Part shown: positions 46,861 to 55,071 of the stretch, one piece after another
Layout of the letters: each line of letters opens with the position of its first letter
Position numbering within the stretch: the stretch's first letter is position 1
The notes under the pieces: generated by a model
Seen by the model: the letters and a program-made list of their open reading frames with translations, nothing else
Database searches by the model: none
Told to the model about the DNA's origin: nothing
Assembly: GCF_017601095.1 (NCBI RefSeq)
Contig: NZ_JAGFUX010000002.1
Span: 62,001-126,000, forward strand
DNA length: 64,000 nucleotides
Direction of reading: 5' to 3'
Source: Streptococcus suis
Lineage (GTDB): Bacteria; Bacillota; Bacilli; Lactobacillales; Streptococcaceae
Made by a program: the position numbers and the translations under genes

Positions 46861-48122
46861 GGTGTTTTTTGGTTGCGAGCCAGCCAGTAGAGGACATAGA
46901 GGACCAAGAAGCCAGTTGCCGCTAGGAAAAGTCCGCTAATCTGATCGACGGCCAATACCAAGACCAGACCTGAAACGAGTAAGCGAACAAAGGCTTGACC
47001 CAGCATAAAGTAGGTGGATACTGCACCGCCGATAGTTGCCAGTTGCTCCTCTGGCATGGAGTTGACAAACTTGGCATTAAACTTGGGACCACTAGCCCCA
47101 AAGCTAATTCCCATTGTAGTAAGGAAGAAGAAAATAATTGGCAGTTGATGTAGCAACATTCCGACAAAAACGCCAAGAAGAGAGAAAGTGGCAGCCACTT
47201 CTAGCGTAACCATACTGGTCTTTTTGAAGAGGCTAAAGACCAAGGTCGAACCCAAGATATTGCCAACAAAGAAAATCAAAATGGTCAGGGCAAGGGTTGT
47301 TTCAATATTAAGGAAGACAAGGCCTGGGTCTTCGCTAATCAAGAGGACCAAAATAGGATAGAGAATAGCTCCGCAGGCATTGATAAGGGGGCTGGTAATC
47401 AGGACCAGACGGAACTCGGGAATCTTGCGAAGCTCCACGATTGCTTGCTTGAAGGAAGCTAGAATGCCCGGTCCCTTGTTTTCTGGCTCGGACTGGCTCG
47501 GCTGCTCTGCTATTTTCAAAGGCTGCTCCGTCAGGAGTTTGCGAAAGGCTGGCGTCAGCAGCTGCATGATGAGGAGGGCGGCTAAAAAGGTGCCGGCGTT
47601 GAGAAAGGCCAGGTTTTGGTAGGAGAGGAGGCCGACCAAAAGGGCAGAGAGGGCCTGAAAGGCAATGTTGAGGAGGCTGGTCACGGTCTGGCGAAAGGCC
47701 GAGTACTGCTCCCGCTCTTCTTTGGGCGCTACGCGTAATCCCAGAGGTGTATAGAGGCCGTTTTCATAGAAGCCAGCGAAGTCTGCAAAGACATTGAAAG
47801 TTGCAGCCACTACGACAATCCAGAGGGCTGGCTCAAAGCCCATGCAGAAGCCTAGGATGAGGTAGAGTACAGCACGAAAGAGCAGAGTCAGCTTGATAGT
47901 GCCAATCTTGTTGACTGTCTTGTCCGCCAGATAGCCTGTAAAGAGCCCCATAAAGCTAGGGAAAATTTCCGAAAAGGTCACAATCGCCAGAGCCAGACGA
48001 CTGTTGGGTACCAGCAAAACATAGTTCATCAAGGCCAGATAATAGACCACATCACCAAAATTGGACAGCATATCCGCAGTCAGTACCCATAGGTAGGTAG
48101 CATTTTTCAAAATCTTTTTCAT
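46842..48122 (-). CDS. MFS transporter
   Basis: 426 residues with about 12 membrane segments. Starts MKKILKNATYLWVLTADMLSNFGD; FTGYLADKTVNKIG resembles the loop 2-3 motif A of MFS drug exporters. The acidic cytosolic loop near residue 210 (EQPSQSEPENKG) splits the halves. Substrate unknown. A perfect 12-bp palindrome is centred in its 5' region. Confidence 0.85.
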   Translation of the reverse strand: MKKILKNATYLWVLTADMLSNFGDVVYYLALMNYVLLVPNSRLALAIVTFSEIFPSFMGLFTGYLADKTVNKIGTIKLTLLFRAVLYLILGFCMGFEPALWIVVVAATFNVFADFAGFYENGLYTPLGLRVAPKEEREQYSAFRQTVTSLLNIAFQALSALLVGLLSYQNLAFLNAGTFLAALLIMQLLTPAFRKLLTEQPLKIAEQPSQSEPENKGPGILASFKQAIVELRKIPEFRLVLITSPLINACGAILYPILVLLISEDPGLVFLNIETTLALTILIFFVGNILGSTLVFSLFKKTSMVTLEVAATFSLLGVFVGMLLHQLPIIFFFLTTMGISFGASGPKFNAKFVNSMPEEQLATIGGAVSTYFMLGQAFVRLLVSGLVLVLAVDQISGLFLAATGFLVLYVLYWLARNQKTPQNQSA

Positions 48123-48149
48123 GATAATCCCTTTCTTTTGAATAATTTC

Positions 48150-48161
48150 CAGAATATTCTG
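48150..48161. promoter_or_regulatory. Perfect palindrome ahead of the MFS gene
   Basis: CAGAATATTCTG, 28 bp upstream of the MFS start codon. Candidate operator; the regulator is unknown. Confidence 0.4.
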
Positions 48162-48208
48162 AATTTTTGTCCTGCAGAGGAGCCTGAATAGACTGCTCTC
48201 TGTTCACT

Positions 48209-48868
48209 CTAGGTGTAATAGATATTCAGAGTGGAGAAGGCCATATCTCCTGTGATATGCAGCATCTTTTCTCCCATACCAGTTGCATAGTTATTGACAG
48301 CAGACATGGAACTATCTAGCTCCACGACCGCCTGCCAATTTGCCGGCAGATAAAGATTAACTGATGAGAAAGCTGCATCGATATGAAATTCAGCCTTATC
48401 TCCCAGAATAACCGCCTGATCAAAATAAACCATACTGGAGCCAAAGGCCACTTCCACACTATCGTAGGTAAAATTTTCCTCATGAATGTAGCGAGTAGAG
48501 GAGCCAAAAGCTATTTCCCGACCCTTGTCACCAATCACGCCTGTACCAACTCCATGAGCCGGTCTGCGCTTCTTGGGTTTAAAAATCAGTTTCATGCCAA
48601 GGCAGAGCAGGACAAGTGACAGAACCATGTTCCATGTCCCAAACTCCACCCAATCATAAACTGAATTCACCGCTATAAAAGCTAGACCGAAACAAAAGAT
48701 ACTGGCAAGCCAATCCAGCTTCACCAAGCGATGAAAACCAGTCACAAAGGTTAAAACAAACCAGACAGTGGTCCAAAAGGGCATGGATAAATGCAAACCC
48801 AGTGAATCCCTAAATAGGACCAAGACTGCTAGGATCAGCAGGGCAATCCCTAAACCATATTTTTTCAT
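48209..48868 (-). CDS. LiaF-like membrane protein
   Basis: 219 residues. About four short hydrophobic segments (1-90), then a C-terminal beta-rich domain with repeated IAFGSSTRYI / VAFGSSMVYF / AAFSSVNLYL motifs, the hallmark of the LiaF C-terminal (DUF2154) domain. It directly follows a LytTR gene (4-bp gap), so it is probably the membrane antagonist or sensor of that regulator. It is not part of a liaFSR operon here. Confidence 0.85.
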   Translation of the reverse strand: MKKYGLGIALLILAVLVLFRDSLGLHLSMPFWTTVWFVLTFVTGFHRLVKLDWLASIFCFGLAFIAVNSVYDWVEFGTWNMVLSLVLLCLGMKLIFKPKKRRPAHGVGTGVIGDKGREIAFGSSTRYIHEENFTYDSVEVAFGSSMVYFDQAVILGDKAEFHIDAAFSSVNLYLPANWQAVVELDSSMSAVNNYATGMGEKMLHITGDMAFSTLNIYYT

Positions 48869-48872
48869 CTCT

Positions 48873-49319
48873 CTACCTCACTTCTCGTAACTTTTCTTTT
48901 AATAAATGATAATAATGCCGCGACACGTGGACTTCCTTGTGGGTATGATAAAAGGAAATCCGACTAGTCCCTGAAAAGGACTTGTCCAGCGAGTAGATGG
49001 CCTTGCTATTAGCAATGGTTGACTTGGAAACCCGACAAAAATAAGCAGGGAGGCAGTCTTCCAGTTCATAGAGCTTCATCTTGACTTCATAGGCGTCATC
49101 TCTAGTATGCCCCATCAGCTTGGTACCATCGGTTTCAAAAAAGAGCAGGTCTTCCAATTTCAAGAAATACTCACTGGTTCCTTTGTAAAAGACAAGTGAG
49201 GGACGGCTAACCTGTTGCAAAGCCTGCTGGATGCGTTCCAACTCTGGTCCTAGTCGGCTACTTCTGATAATCACTTCGACTTGCTCTAAGCTATCATCTA
49301 ATTCAATCCGAACTTTCAT
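48873..49319 (-). CDS. LytTR-family transcriptional regulator
   Basis: 148 residues with a C-terminal LytTR DNA-binding domain (FLKLEDLLFFETDGTKLMGHT; FCRVSKSTIANSKAIYSL; VSRHYYHLLKEKL) and no receiver domain. With the following membrane protein it forms a two-gene LytTR regulatory system like those of other streptococci. Two 10-bp direct repeats spaced 21 bp upstream of its promoter are the likely autoregulatory site. Confidence 0.9.
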   Translation of the reverse strand: MKVRIELDDSLEQVEVIIRSSRLGPELERIQQALQQVSRPSLVFYKGTSEYFLKLEDLLFFETDGTKLMGHTRDDAYEVKMKLYELEDCLPAYFCRVSKSTIANSKAIYSLDKSFSGTSRISFYHTHKEVHVSRHYYHLLKEKLREVR

Positions 49320-49346
49320 ACGACCTCCTTTGCTTTTTCTGGTTTT

Positions 49347-49415
49347 ATTATATCAACTTACTCGAATTTTGCAAGGGCATTTCAGTAAGTGGTAAAAATA
49401 TGCTCGTAAGTGGTA
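49347..49415 (-). promoter_or_regulatory. LytTR operon promoter with 21-bp-spaced direct repeats
   Basis: TTGCAA (49369-49374), 16 bp, TATAAT (49347-49352). Upstream, GTAAGTGGTA occurs at 49385-49394 and again at 49406-49415, an exact 21-bp period that puts both on one helix face, as for known LytTR sites. Confidence 0.7.
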
Positions 49416-49428
49416 TAATTGGACACTC

Positions 49429-49450
49429 AAAAAACCAGCCGCAGCTGGTT
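49429..49450 (-). terminator. Terminator of the AIM24-like gene
   Basis: AACCAGC-TGCG-GCTGGTT followed by TTTT on the minus strand. Confidence 0.85.
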
Positions 49451-49455
49451 GGAGC

Positions 49456-50211
49456 TTAAAAAATCGCATCGAGCAAGGAAGTGCTACCACCACCGCCATC
49501 GCCACCTGTGACAATATGGCTGCCGATGACTTGAGCAAATGTTTCAATATTCAAGCTTTGCACATAGATTTCCCCATAGCCTGAGAAGGTATTGACAATC
49601 CCTTCACCCGTACCAATAGACTGAAGGAAGCCGTTTTCTAGATGAATATCATAATTGAGGTCACGACTCCAGGCTACCACGTGAGCATTATCGATGGTAA
49701 TGCTTCCACCTGTAAGCTCAATTTTCTTGATGGAACCGAAGGCATTAGCCAAAAGTGTACCCTCGCCTTCTGTCGTCATGACAAAGAGTCCGCCTTGGCC
49801 ACCAAAGAAGGCACGGCCAACACTTTGACGTTCCATCTTATATTGAGCAGAACCATCCAAAGCCAGAAAGGCTCCATCATTAAGGCGGTAATGCTTGGCT
49901 CCTAGCTCAAGGGCAATAACTTGACCAGGCACAGATGGAGCCAGAGCAATCTTCCCATCATCACTATTGGAAATGGCTTGCGTGATAAACATGGACTCAC
50001 CTGATACCATGGATCGACCAATGGCACCTATTAACTTACCAAGTCCTGAACCGCCACGGGCATTGAGCTTGGTATTCAAGGTCACACTGGGCGTGTGATA
50101 AACCATACTCCCCTGTTGAATATAAGCCGACTCTCCAGCCTCTAAGGCAATTTCCACCAAAGGAAATTGCATATTGCTATCAATCGTGTATTTCATACGG
50201 TTATCTGACAT
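49456..50211 (-). CDS. AIM24/TIGR00266-family protein
   Basis: 251 residues, all-beta, with the family pattern EIALEAGESAYIQQGSMVYHT near the start, GESMFITQAISN and GLFVMTTEGEGTLLANAFGSI, and a Gly-rich tail (GGDGGGGSTSLLDAIF). Function unknown in bacteria. ATG 50211 with GGAGA; a strong promoter lies upstream. Confidence 0.85.
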   Translation of the reverse strand: MSDNRMKYTIDSNMQFPLVEIALEAGESAYIQQGSMVYHTPSVTLNTKLNARGGSGLGKLIGAIGRSMVSGESMFITQAISNSDDGKIALAPSVPGQVIALELGAKHYRLNDGAFLALDGSAQYKMERQSVGRAFFGGQGGLFVMTTEGEGTLLANAFGSIKKIELTGGSITIDNAHVVAWSRDLNYDIHLENGFLQSIGTGEGIVNTFSGYGEIYVQSLNIETFAQVIGSHIVTGGDGGGGSTSLLDAIF

Positions 50212-50252
50212 GAGAAGGTCTCCTTTTTGTTTTGTATTGTTTATATAACACA

Positions 50253-50281
50253 ATTCTACAACTTGAACAAAACCCTGTCAA
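50253..50281 (-). promoter_or_regulatory. Promoter of the AIM24-like gene
   Basis: TTGACA (50276-50281), 17 bp, TAGAAT (50253-50258). Confidence 0.8.
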
Positions 50282-50301
50282 GTATTTTTGTAAAAAGAAA
50301 T

Positions 50302-50329
50302 AAAGGAATCCAAACAATTAGATTCCTTT
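50302..50329 (-). terminator. Carbonic anhydrase terminator
   Basis: AAAGGAATC / GATTCCTTT stem followed by ATTTCTTTTT on the minus strand. Confidence 0.8.
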
Positions 50330-50333
50330 GTCA

Positions 50334-50828
50334 TCATATAACCTCTGTCATACGCCCTGTATCCACATCATAGACTGCCCCAAAAATCTCAACATCGTCG
50401 GGGATGAGCGGAGATTGTTTCAAAAGGGCAATATCCTCTCGCACGCTTTCTTCAATGTCTGTAAAAGGAAGAAAGTCCTGACCAGCCACATCCACTCCCA
50501 AATCCCGCTTGAGTTGGACCACAAAGTCTTCATTGGTAAAGGTCTGGGCACCGCAGTCTGTATGGTGGAGGACCACGATTTCCCGCGTACCAAGTTGCTG
50601 CTGGGAAATGACTAGCGAACGAATCATGTCCTCCGTCACACGCCCACCCGCGTTCCGCAGAATGTGAGCATCACCAAGAGCCAAGCCCAAGGCCTGCGCC
50701 ACGTGAAGCCGTGAGTCCATACAGGTCACGATAGCCACCTTGGTTTTGGGCTTGAGCGGTAGGTGGTAGGTACCATGCAGGTCAACATAGGCCTTGTTGG
50801 CCTTCATAAAGTTTTGAAAATAGGACAT
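50334..50828 (-). CDS. Beta-class carbonic anhydrase
   Basis: 164 residues. Zinc ligands in CMDSRLH (Cys, Asp-Arg dyad) and HHTDCG (His, Cys). ATG 50828 with AGGAGG. The frame is open further upstream, but that stretch has no family similarity and contains an 8-bp inverted repeat (50852-50870). Provides bicarbonate for carboxylation reactions. Confidence 0.92.
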   Translation of the reverse strand: MSYFQNFMKANKAYVDLHGTYHLPLKPKTKVAIVTCMDSRLHVAQALGLALGDAHILRNAGGRVTEDMIRSLVISQQQLGTREIVVLHHTDCGAQTFTNEDFVVQLKRDLGVDVAGQDFLPFTDIEESVREDIALLKQSPLIPDDVEIFGAVYDVDTGRMTEVI

Positions 50829-50952
50829 AGAACCTCCTTGTCTGATGAGAATTTCTGAATTTTTCAGAAAACAAGTTACTTCTAGCTTACCATATTCCCT
50901 CCAAAGAGGACAGAAAAGGAGATGCACGATTGTCACCTCCGATACTGTTTTA

Positions 50953-52317
50953 CTAAAACACTTTCTGCAAGACTTCGCCAATGGTTGTCACGCCGATAAC
51001 CGTGATTTCCTTGGGCTCCTTGATACCGGTCAGGGAATTTTTAGGAGCATAGACCTTGGTAAAGCCTAATTTAGCGGCTTCGTTAATCCGTTGCTCAATC
51101 CGATTGACACGGCGGATTTCCCCTGTCAGACCGATTTCGCCTATAAAGCACTCTTGTGGGTTGGTTGGCTTGTCCTTGTAGCTGGAGGCAAGGGCAACTG
51201 CGACTGCTAGGTCGATGGCTGGCTCATCCAGTTTGACTCCACCTGCTGACTTGAGATAGGCATCTTGGTTTTGGAGGAGCAGGCCTACCCGTTTTTCCAA
51301 AACCGCCATAATCAAGCTGGCACGGTTGAAATCCAGTCCTGTCGTGGTCCGCTTGGCATTGCCAAACATGGTCGGGGTCACCAGAGCCTGCACTTCCGCA
51401 AGGATAGGGCGGGTGCCCTCCATGGTCACGACAATAGCAGAGCCAGTCGCCCCGTCCAGACGCTCTTCCAGAAAGACCTCACTAGGATTGAGGACTTCGA
51501 CCAAGCCTTGTGACTGCATTTCAAAAATGCCAATTTCGTTGGTAGAGCCAAAGCGGTTTTTGACCGCCCGCAAGATACGGAAGGTGTGCTGCCGCTCGCC
51601 CTCAAAATAAAGAACGGTATCTACCATGTGCTCCAAGGTCCGCGGTCCAGCCAGGGTTCCTTCCTTGGTCATGTGGCCGACGATAAAGGTTGCGATATTG
51701 TTGGTCTTGGCAATCTGCATGAGTTCATTTGTCACTTCACGGACCTGACTGACAGAGCCTTGCACGCTGGAGATGTCAGGGCTCATAATGGTCTGGATAG
51801 AGTCGATAATTAAGAAATCTGGCTTGATTTTCTCAATCTCGGTCCGAATGCTCTGCATATTGGTCTCCGCATAGAGATAGAACTCGCTGTCAATGTCGCC
51901 CAAACGCTCGGCACGGAGCTTAATCTGCTGGGCAGACTCTTCCCCCGACACGTAGAGGACGGTGCCAATAGTCGAAAGTTGGGTCGATACTTGCAGGAGC
52001 AAGGTGGACTTGCCAATCCCTGGATCGCCACCAATCAGGACCAGACTGCCCGGCACCACTCCACCACCTAAGACGCGGTTAAACTCCTCCATATTGGTCT
52101 TGGTGCGAGCCACTTGAATGGACGACACTTCATTGAGCTTCATAGGTCGGGTTTTCTCACCTGTCAGGCTGACCCGCTCGTTCTTGACTTCAACGACTTC
52201 CACTTCCTCGACAAAGCTAGACCAGGAGCCACAGTTGGGGCAACGGCCCAGATACTTGGGCGAGTGATACTCGCAGGATTGACAGATAAAGGTTGTTTTT
52301 TTCTTAGCGATGATGAT
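50953..52317 (-). CDS. radA: DNA repair protein RadA, probable AUC start
   Basis: Branch-migration ATPase for recombination and transformation. N-terminal zinc finger CQSC...CPNC, Walker [15 protein letters not shown], the KNRFGST motif near 250, and a Lon-like C-terminal domain. Translating back from the zinc finger gives [14 protein letters not shown], directly after the dut stop in the same frame, with only GAG GTC ATC ATC ATC between; there is no ATG, GTG or TTG. AGGAGG overlaps the dut stop. I place the start at the first ATC (52317), giving 454 residues, the normal length. The first ATG (52203) would delete the zinc finger. Confidence 0.88.
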   Translation of the reverse strand: MIIAKKKTTFICQSCEYHSPKYLGRCPNCGSWSSFVEEVEVVEVKNERVSLTGEKTRPMKLNEVSSIQVARTKTNMEEFNRVLGGGVVPGSLVLIGGDPGIGKSTLLLQVSTQLSTIGTVLYVSGEESAQQIKLRAERLGDIDSEFYLYAETNMQSIRTEIEKIKPDFLIIDSIQTIMSPDISSVQGSVSQVREVTNELMQIAKTNNIATFIVGHMTKEGTLAGPRTLEHMVDTVLYFEGERQHTFRILRAVKNRFGSTNEIGIFEMQSQGLVEVLNPSEVFLEERLDGATGSAIVVTMEGTRPILAEVQALVTPTMFGNAKRTTTGLDFNRASLIMAVLEKRVGLLLQNQDAYLKSAGGVKLDEPAIDLAVAVALASSYKDKPTNPQECFIGEIGLTGEIRRVNRIEQRINEAAKLGFTKVYAPKNSLTGIKEPKEITVIGVTTIGEVLQKVF

Positions 52318-52323
52318 GACCTC

Positions 52324-52767
52324 CTATTTCCCTGTCGAGCCAAATCCACCCGTCCGAACGCCGTCGGCCTGATCGCCGTCAGCCAAAAGGAAGGGGGCAA
52401 AAACAGCCTGCACAATCCGCTCCCCAGCTTCCACCACAACGGTTTCTTCTGTGATGTTTCGCATCTGGGCAAAGATGTGCCCTTCATTGGCTGGATTTCC
52501 ATAGTAGTCGCCGTCGATAACCCCAACCGAGTTAATCAGGACCAAGCCTTTCTTGCGAGGGTTGGACGAGCGGTCGTAGAGATAGAGGACCTCGTTGGCC
52601 TGCATATAGGCCTTAACACCTGTTGGAACCAGCTTAATCTCACCTGGCTCCAAGCTGACCCTCTCCGCAGCCTTTAGGTCGTAACCTGCTGCGTGAGCCG
52701 TCTCACGTTTTGGTAATAAGTTTTCATCTGTAAACTGGCTGACCAGTTCGAATCCGCGGATTTTCAT
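52324..52767 (-). CDS. dut: dUTP diphosphatase
   Basis: Trimeric dUTPase, 147 residues. Motifs: YDLKAAE, RSSNPRKKG, GVIDGDYYGN and C-terminal GGFGSTG. Stop TAG at 52324-52326 is in frame with radA and only 6 bp before its first ATC. Confidence 0.95.
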   Translation of the reverse strand: MKIRGFELVSQFTDENLLPKRETAHAAGYDLKAAERVSLEPGEIKLVPTGVKAYMQANEVLYLYDRSSNPRKKGLVLINSVGVIDGDYYGNPANEGHIFAQMRNITEETVVVEAGERIVQAVFAPFLLADGDQADGVRTGGFGSTGK

Positions 52768-52795
52768 AAGAACTCCTTACATCATTTTCTTCTTT

Positions 52796-53320
52796 TTATT
52801 CATTGTATTCATTCGCACTTTGCGTCACAAATGCAAAAATGGTGGATTGGGGAAAGGCATACTCGTCATCAAAGCGAGCTGCACGTAACCACAAGTCTTG
52901 GTCAACCTTTCGAAGATAGACACTACGAGGGAAGGTAAACTCTTTCTCCAACTGAGGCGACAGCAGGCAAATGGCTCCGTCTGGTGATTTTCCTTGGGAG
53001 AGTACAATATCCTGGCTGACTTCCTGTTCCAACAAGGCCAACCGAAGATAAACTCCCAGAGGAGCTGGTGGTAATTGATAACCCATCTCCACGGCTCTCT
53101 CCTCTATCTGAGGAGCAGTTGCTTCCCTATCAAATCCCATGCCGGATAGACTGACAATCTCAACTAAACACTTCTGTTTCTCCACCACTTCTTGATAAGC
53201 AGGATGAGCTAGGTAGGTCTTGAAATAGTCATTCACTAAAACACCCTTGTCATCAAGGTAGGCAAGGATTTCTTCTTTTTTCAAGGGAAATAATTCAACT
53301 CGAACGCTCTGTCTTTTCAT
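52796..53320 (-). CDS. Conserved protein of unknown function upstream of dut
   Basis: 174 residues from MKRQSVRVELFPLKKEEIL; the frame is open 37 codons further upstream but runs into non-coding repeat DNA. No signal or membrane segments; not recognised. Gap of 28 bp to dut, so probably co-transcribed with dut-radA. Confidence 0.75.
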   Translation of the reverse strand: MKRQSVRVELFPLKKEEILAYLDDKGVLVNDYFKTYLAHPAYQEVVEKQKCLVEIVSLSGMGFDREATAPQIEERAVEMGYQLPPAPLGVYLRLALLEQEVSQDIVLSQGKSPDGAICLLSPQLEKEFTFPRSVYLRKVDQDLWLRAARFDDEYAFPQSTIFAFVTQSANEYNE

Positions 53321-53352
53321 AGGTCTATTATACAGGAAATACAGGGTAAAGC

Positions 53353-53381
53353 AAAACTCCAACCTAATGGCTGGAATTTTG
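53353..53381 (-). terminator. Old terminator of the satB-like stub
   Basis: Minus strand AAAATTCCAGCC-ATTA-GGTTGGAGTTTT. It lies just after the stub's stop codon. Confidence 0.6.
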
Positions 53382-53384
53382 AAT

Positions 53385-53500
53385 CTATTCAAACACAAAC
53401 TGGTTGTGGTAGAGTTCGGCGTAGAAGCCATTGAGTTTAAGGAGCTGGCTGTAGTTGCCTTACTCGATCACCTTTCCGTCTTTGAGGACGATGTTCAACC
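53385..53500 (-). pseudogene. 3' stub of a second satB-like ABC exporter gene
   Basis: The last 38 or so codons of an ABC exporter: [42 protein letters not shown]. It aligns at about 85% nucleotide identity with the 3' end of satB at 55072-55190. The Gln codon after KVIE is TAA, an internal stop. Everything upstream of the stub is missing. Confidence 0.9.
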
Positions 53501-53513
53501 CTCAAATCTGACT

Positions 53514-53803
53514 TTATTTCTCCGGTATGACCCAAAACAAATAGTAAGTGATGAAGATTGTTAATAGTCCCAGTCCTATTTTGACCAATAAAATAGGAGC
53601 CAGCCAGATAGAAATTGCCATGAGTAAGTAAATTTGCCAGATGATTTGCTTTTTTCGTTTGCGGGAAATGGATTTAGTCTCAACGTAATCAGCTACGTAA
53701 AATTGATAAATTTTTGTATTGCGTAGCCATTTTTCAAACCTTTTTGAACTTCTCGCAAAGCAAAAACCAGCTAAAAGTAAAAAAGGGGTTGTCGGTACCT
53801 TGC
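53514..53803 (-). pseudogene. DUF454 (YbaN-like) gene lacking its 5' end
   Basis: About 96 residues matching the DUF454 inner-membrane family from VPTTPFLLLAGFCFARSSKRF onward, with a C-terminal hydrophobic pair (YLLMAISIWLAPILL, LGLLTIFITYYLFWV). The N-terminal membrane segment that should precede VPTTPF is absent; upstream sequence belongs to the opposing fragment. A start at an ATG at about 53838 would make a chimeric protein. Confidence 0.7.
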
Positions 53804-54108
53804 GTAATGGTAACCAGGAATATGTTCGTACCATTGTACCCGGTACCCCTGCTGAAATTATCAACACCCACAACTACCAAGCTATGTACTATCCTGACGG
53901 ATCCTACGCTGGTATCAATGAAATTATCTTTAATTTCAAACCATGGCTAGATTGGTATCTTGAAGCTACTGGTCAACGCTTGGTTGGTGGTTCGGGAACG
54001 GCAGCAGCTCCTGCACATGTTGACGCAACCTCTGGTGCATCAGATGCTGGTAGTGCCCCTGCTACTTCCACACCGACAGATGCAAATTCTGGTGCATCCG
54101 CTCACTAA
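53803..54108 (+). pseudogene. 3' fragment of an unrecognised gene
   Basis: About 100 codons reading GTLRNGNQEYVRTIVPGTP...YYPDGSYAGINEI...PWLDWYLEATGQ, then an Ala/Ser/Gly/Thr-rich tail of about 40 residues to the stop at 54108, followed by a strong terminator. No plausible start; the 5' end meets the truncated DUF454 gene head to head near 53800. A tail of this type is seen in surface or secreted proteins; I cannot name the family. Confidence 0.6.
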
Positions 54109-54116
54109 TCGTTCAC

Positions 54117-54150
54117 ATATAGTGGGAAGAACTCTTCCCACTATATTTTT
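54117..54150 (+). terminator. Terminator after the unrecognised fragment
   Basis: ATATAGTGGGAAG / CTTCCCACTATAT followed by TTTT. Confidence 0.9.
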
Positions 54151-54188
54151 CAAACAAAACATTGATCATGATTTCACAAGGAGTTCCT

Positions 54189-54983
54189 ATGTCACCATTT
54201 CAAGAAAAAATTTCAGCTGCAGTTTCAAAAAAAGAAGCACTTTTTGACGAAAGTCTAGGCCGCTATGCCTTGCGTTCTATGTATGCAGGAGCCTACCTGA
54301 CTATGTCAACAGCTGTCGGTATTATCGGAGCAGACGTTATTGCCAGTCAATTTCCAAGTTTGTCGCGCTTTGTCTTTACCTTCATCTTTGCTATTGGGCT
54401 GGTTTTTGTTCTTATTTTTGGTGGTGAATTAGCCACATCTAACATGATGTATCTCACAACTGGTGCCTACTATAAGCAAATTAGCTGGAAAAAAGTGACA
54501 CAGATGCTGCTATACTGTACTTTCTTTAACTTTGTAGGCGCTACTATTCTAGCCTGGCTCTTCAATCAGTCCTTCTCCTACCTCAATCTCTCTGATAAGA
54601 GCTTTGTCGTCAATGCCGTTACCATCAAACTTGGAAAATCTGACTGGAGTAATTTTATTGAAGGGATCACGGCTAATATGTTTGTAAATATGGCAATCCT
54701 TGGCTTCATGCTCATCAAAGAACAGTCTGCTAAGTTCTTTGTCATCATTTCCTCCATTTTTATGTTCGTTTTCCTCATCAATGAGCATCTGGTCGCCAAT
54801 TTCGCATCTTTCATGCTCCTAGCTTTTAACGCTACTCGAAGCAATGTCGAAGCCTTCAATATGATCAATATCCTTCGTCAATGGATTGTGGTCTTTTTTG
54901 GAAATTGGCTCGGAGCCGGTCTCTTTATCGGTATCGCCTACGCTTGGCTCAATCAAACCAAAACCAACCATATTGAGCAGTAA
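54189..54983 (+). CDS. Formate/nitrite transporter family channel
   Basis: 264 residues, six membrane segments, with the FNT patterns GGELATSNMMYL and NFVGATILAW. Start at ATG 54189 with AAGGAG. Probably exports formate, the product of pyruvate formate-lyase, though no pfl gene is nearby. The FNT gene is intact although its upstream neighbour is truncated. Confidence 0.9.
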   Translation: MSPFQEKISAAVSKKEALFDESLGRYALRSMYAGAYLTMSTAVGIIGADVIASQFPSLSRFVFTFIFAIGLVFVLIFGGELATSNMMYLTTGAYYKQISWKKVTQMLLYCTFFNFVGATILAWLFNQSFSYLNLSDKSFVVNAVTIKLGKSDWSNFIEGITANMFVNMAILGFMLIKEQSAKFFVIISSIFMFVFLINEHLVANFASFMLLAFNATRSNVEAFNMINILRQWIVVFFGNWLGAGLFIGIAYAWLNQTKTNHIEQ

Positions 54984-54993
54984 GCCTACCACA

Positions 54994-55060
54994 AAAACAG
55001 CCAAGATAAAGCACGTCCTAAATGTTTAAGGATTGTGGTCTGCTTATCTTGGCTGTTTAT
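54994..55060. terminator. Bidirectional terminator between the FNT gene and satB
   Basis: Long stem AAACAGCCAAGATAA / TTATCTTGGCTGTTT with T-runs on both strands. Confidence 0.85.
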
Positions 55061-55071
55061 TTTTCTATATA

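Noticed and set aside
50832..50952. N-terminal extension of carbonic anhydrase
   Set aside because: The frame is open to 50981, but the added residues are unlike the family and contain a palindromic untranslated element; ATG 50828 has a strong AGGAGG.
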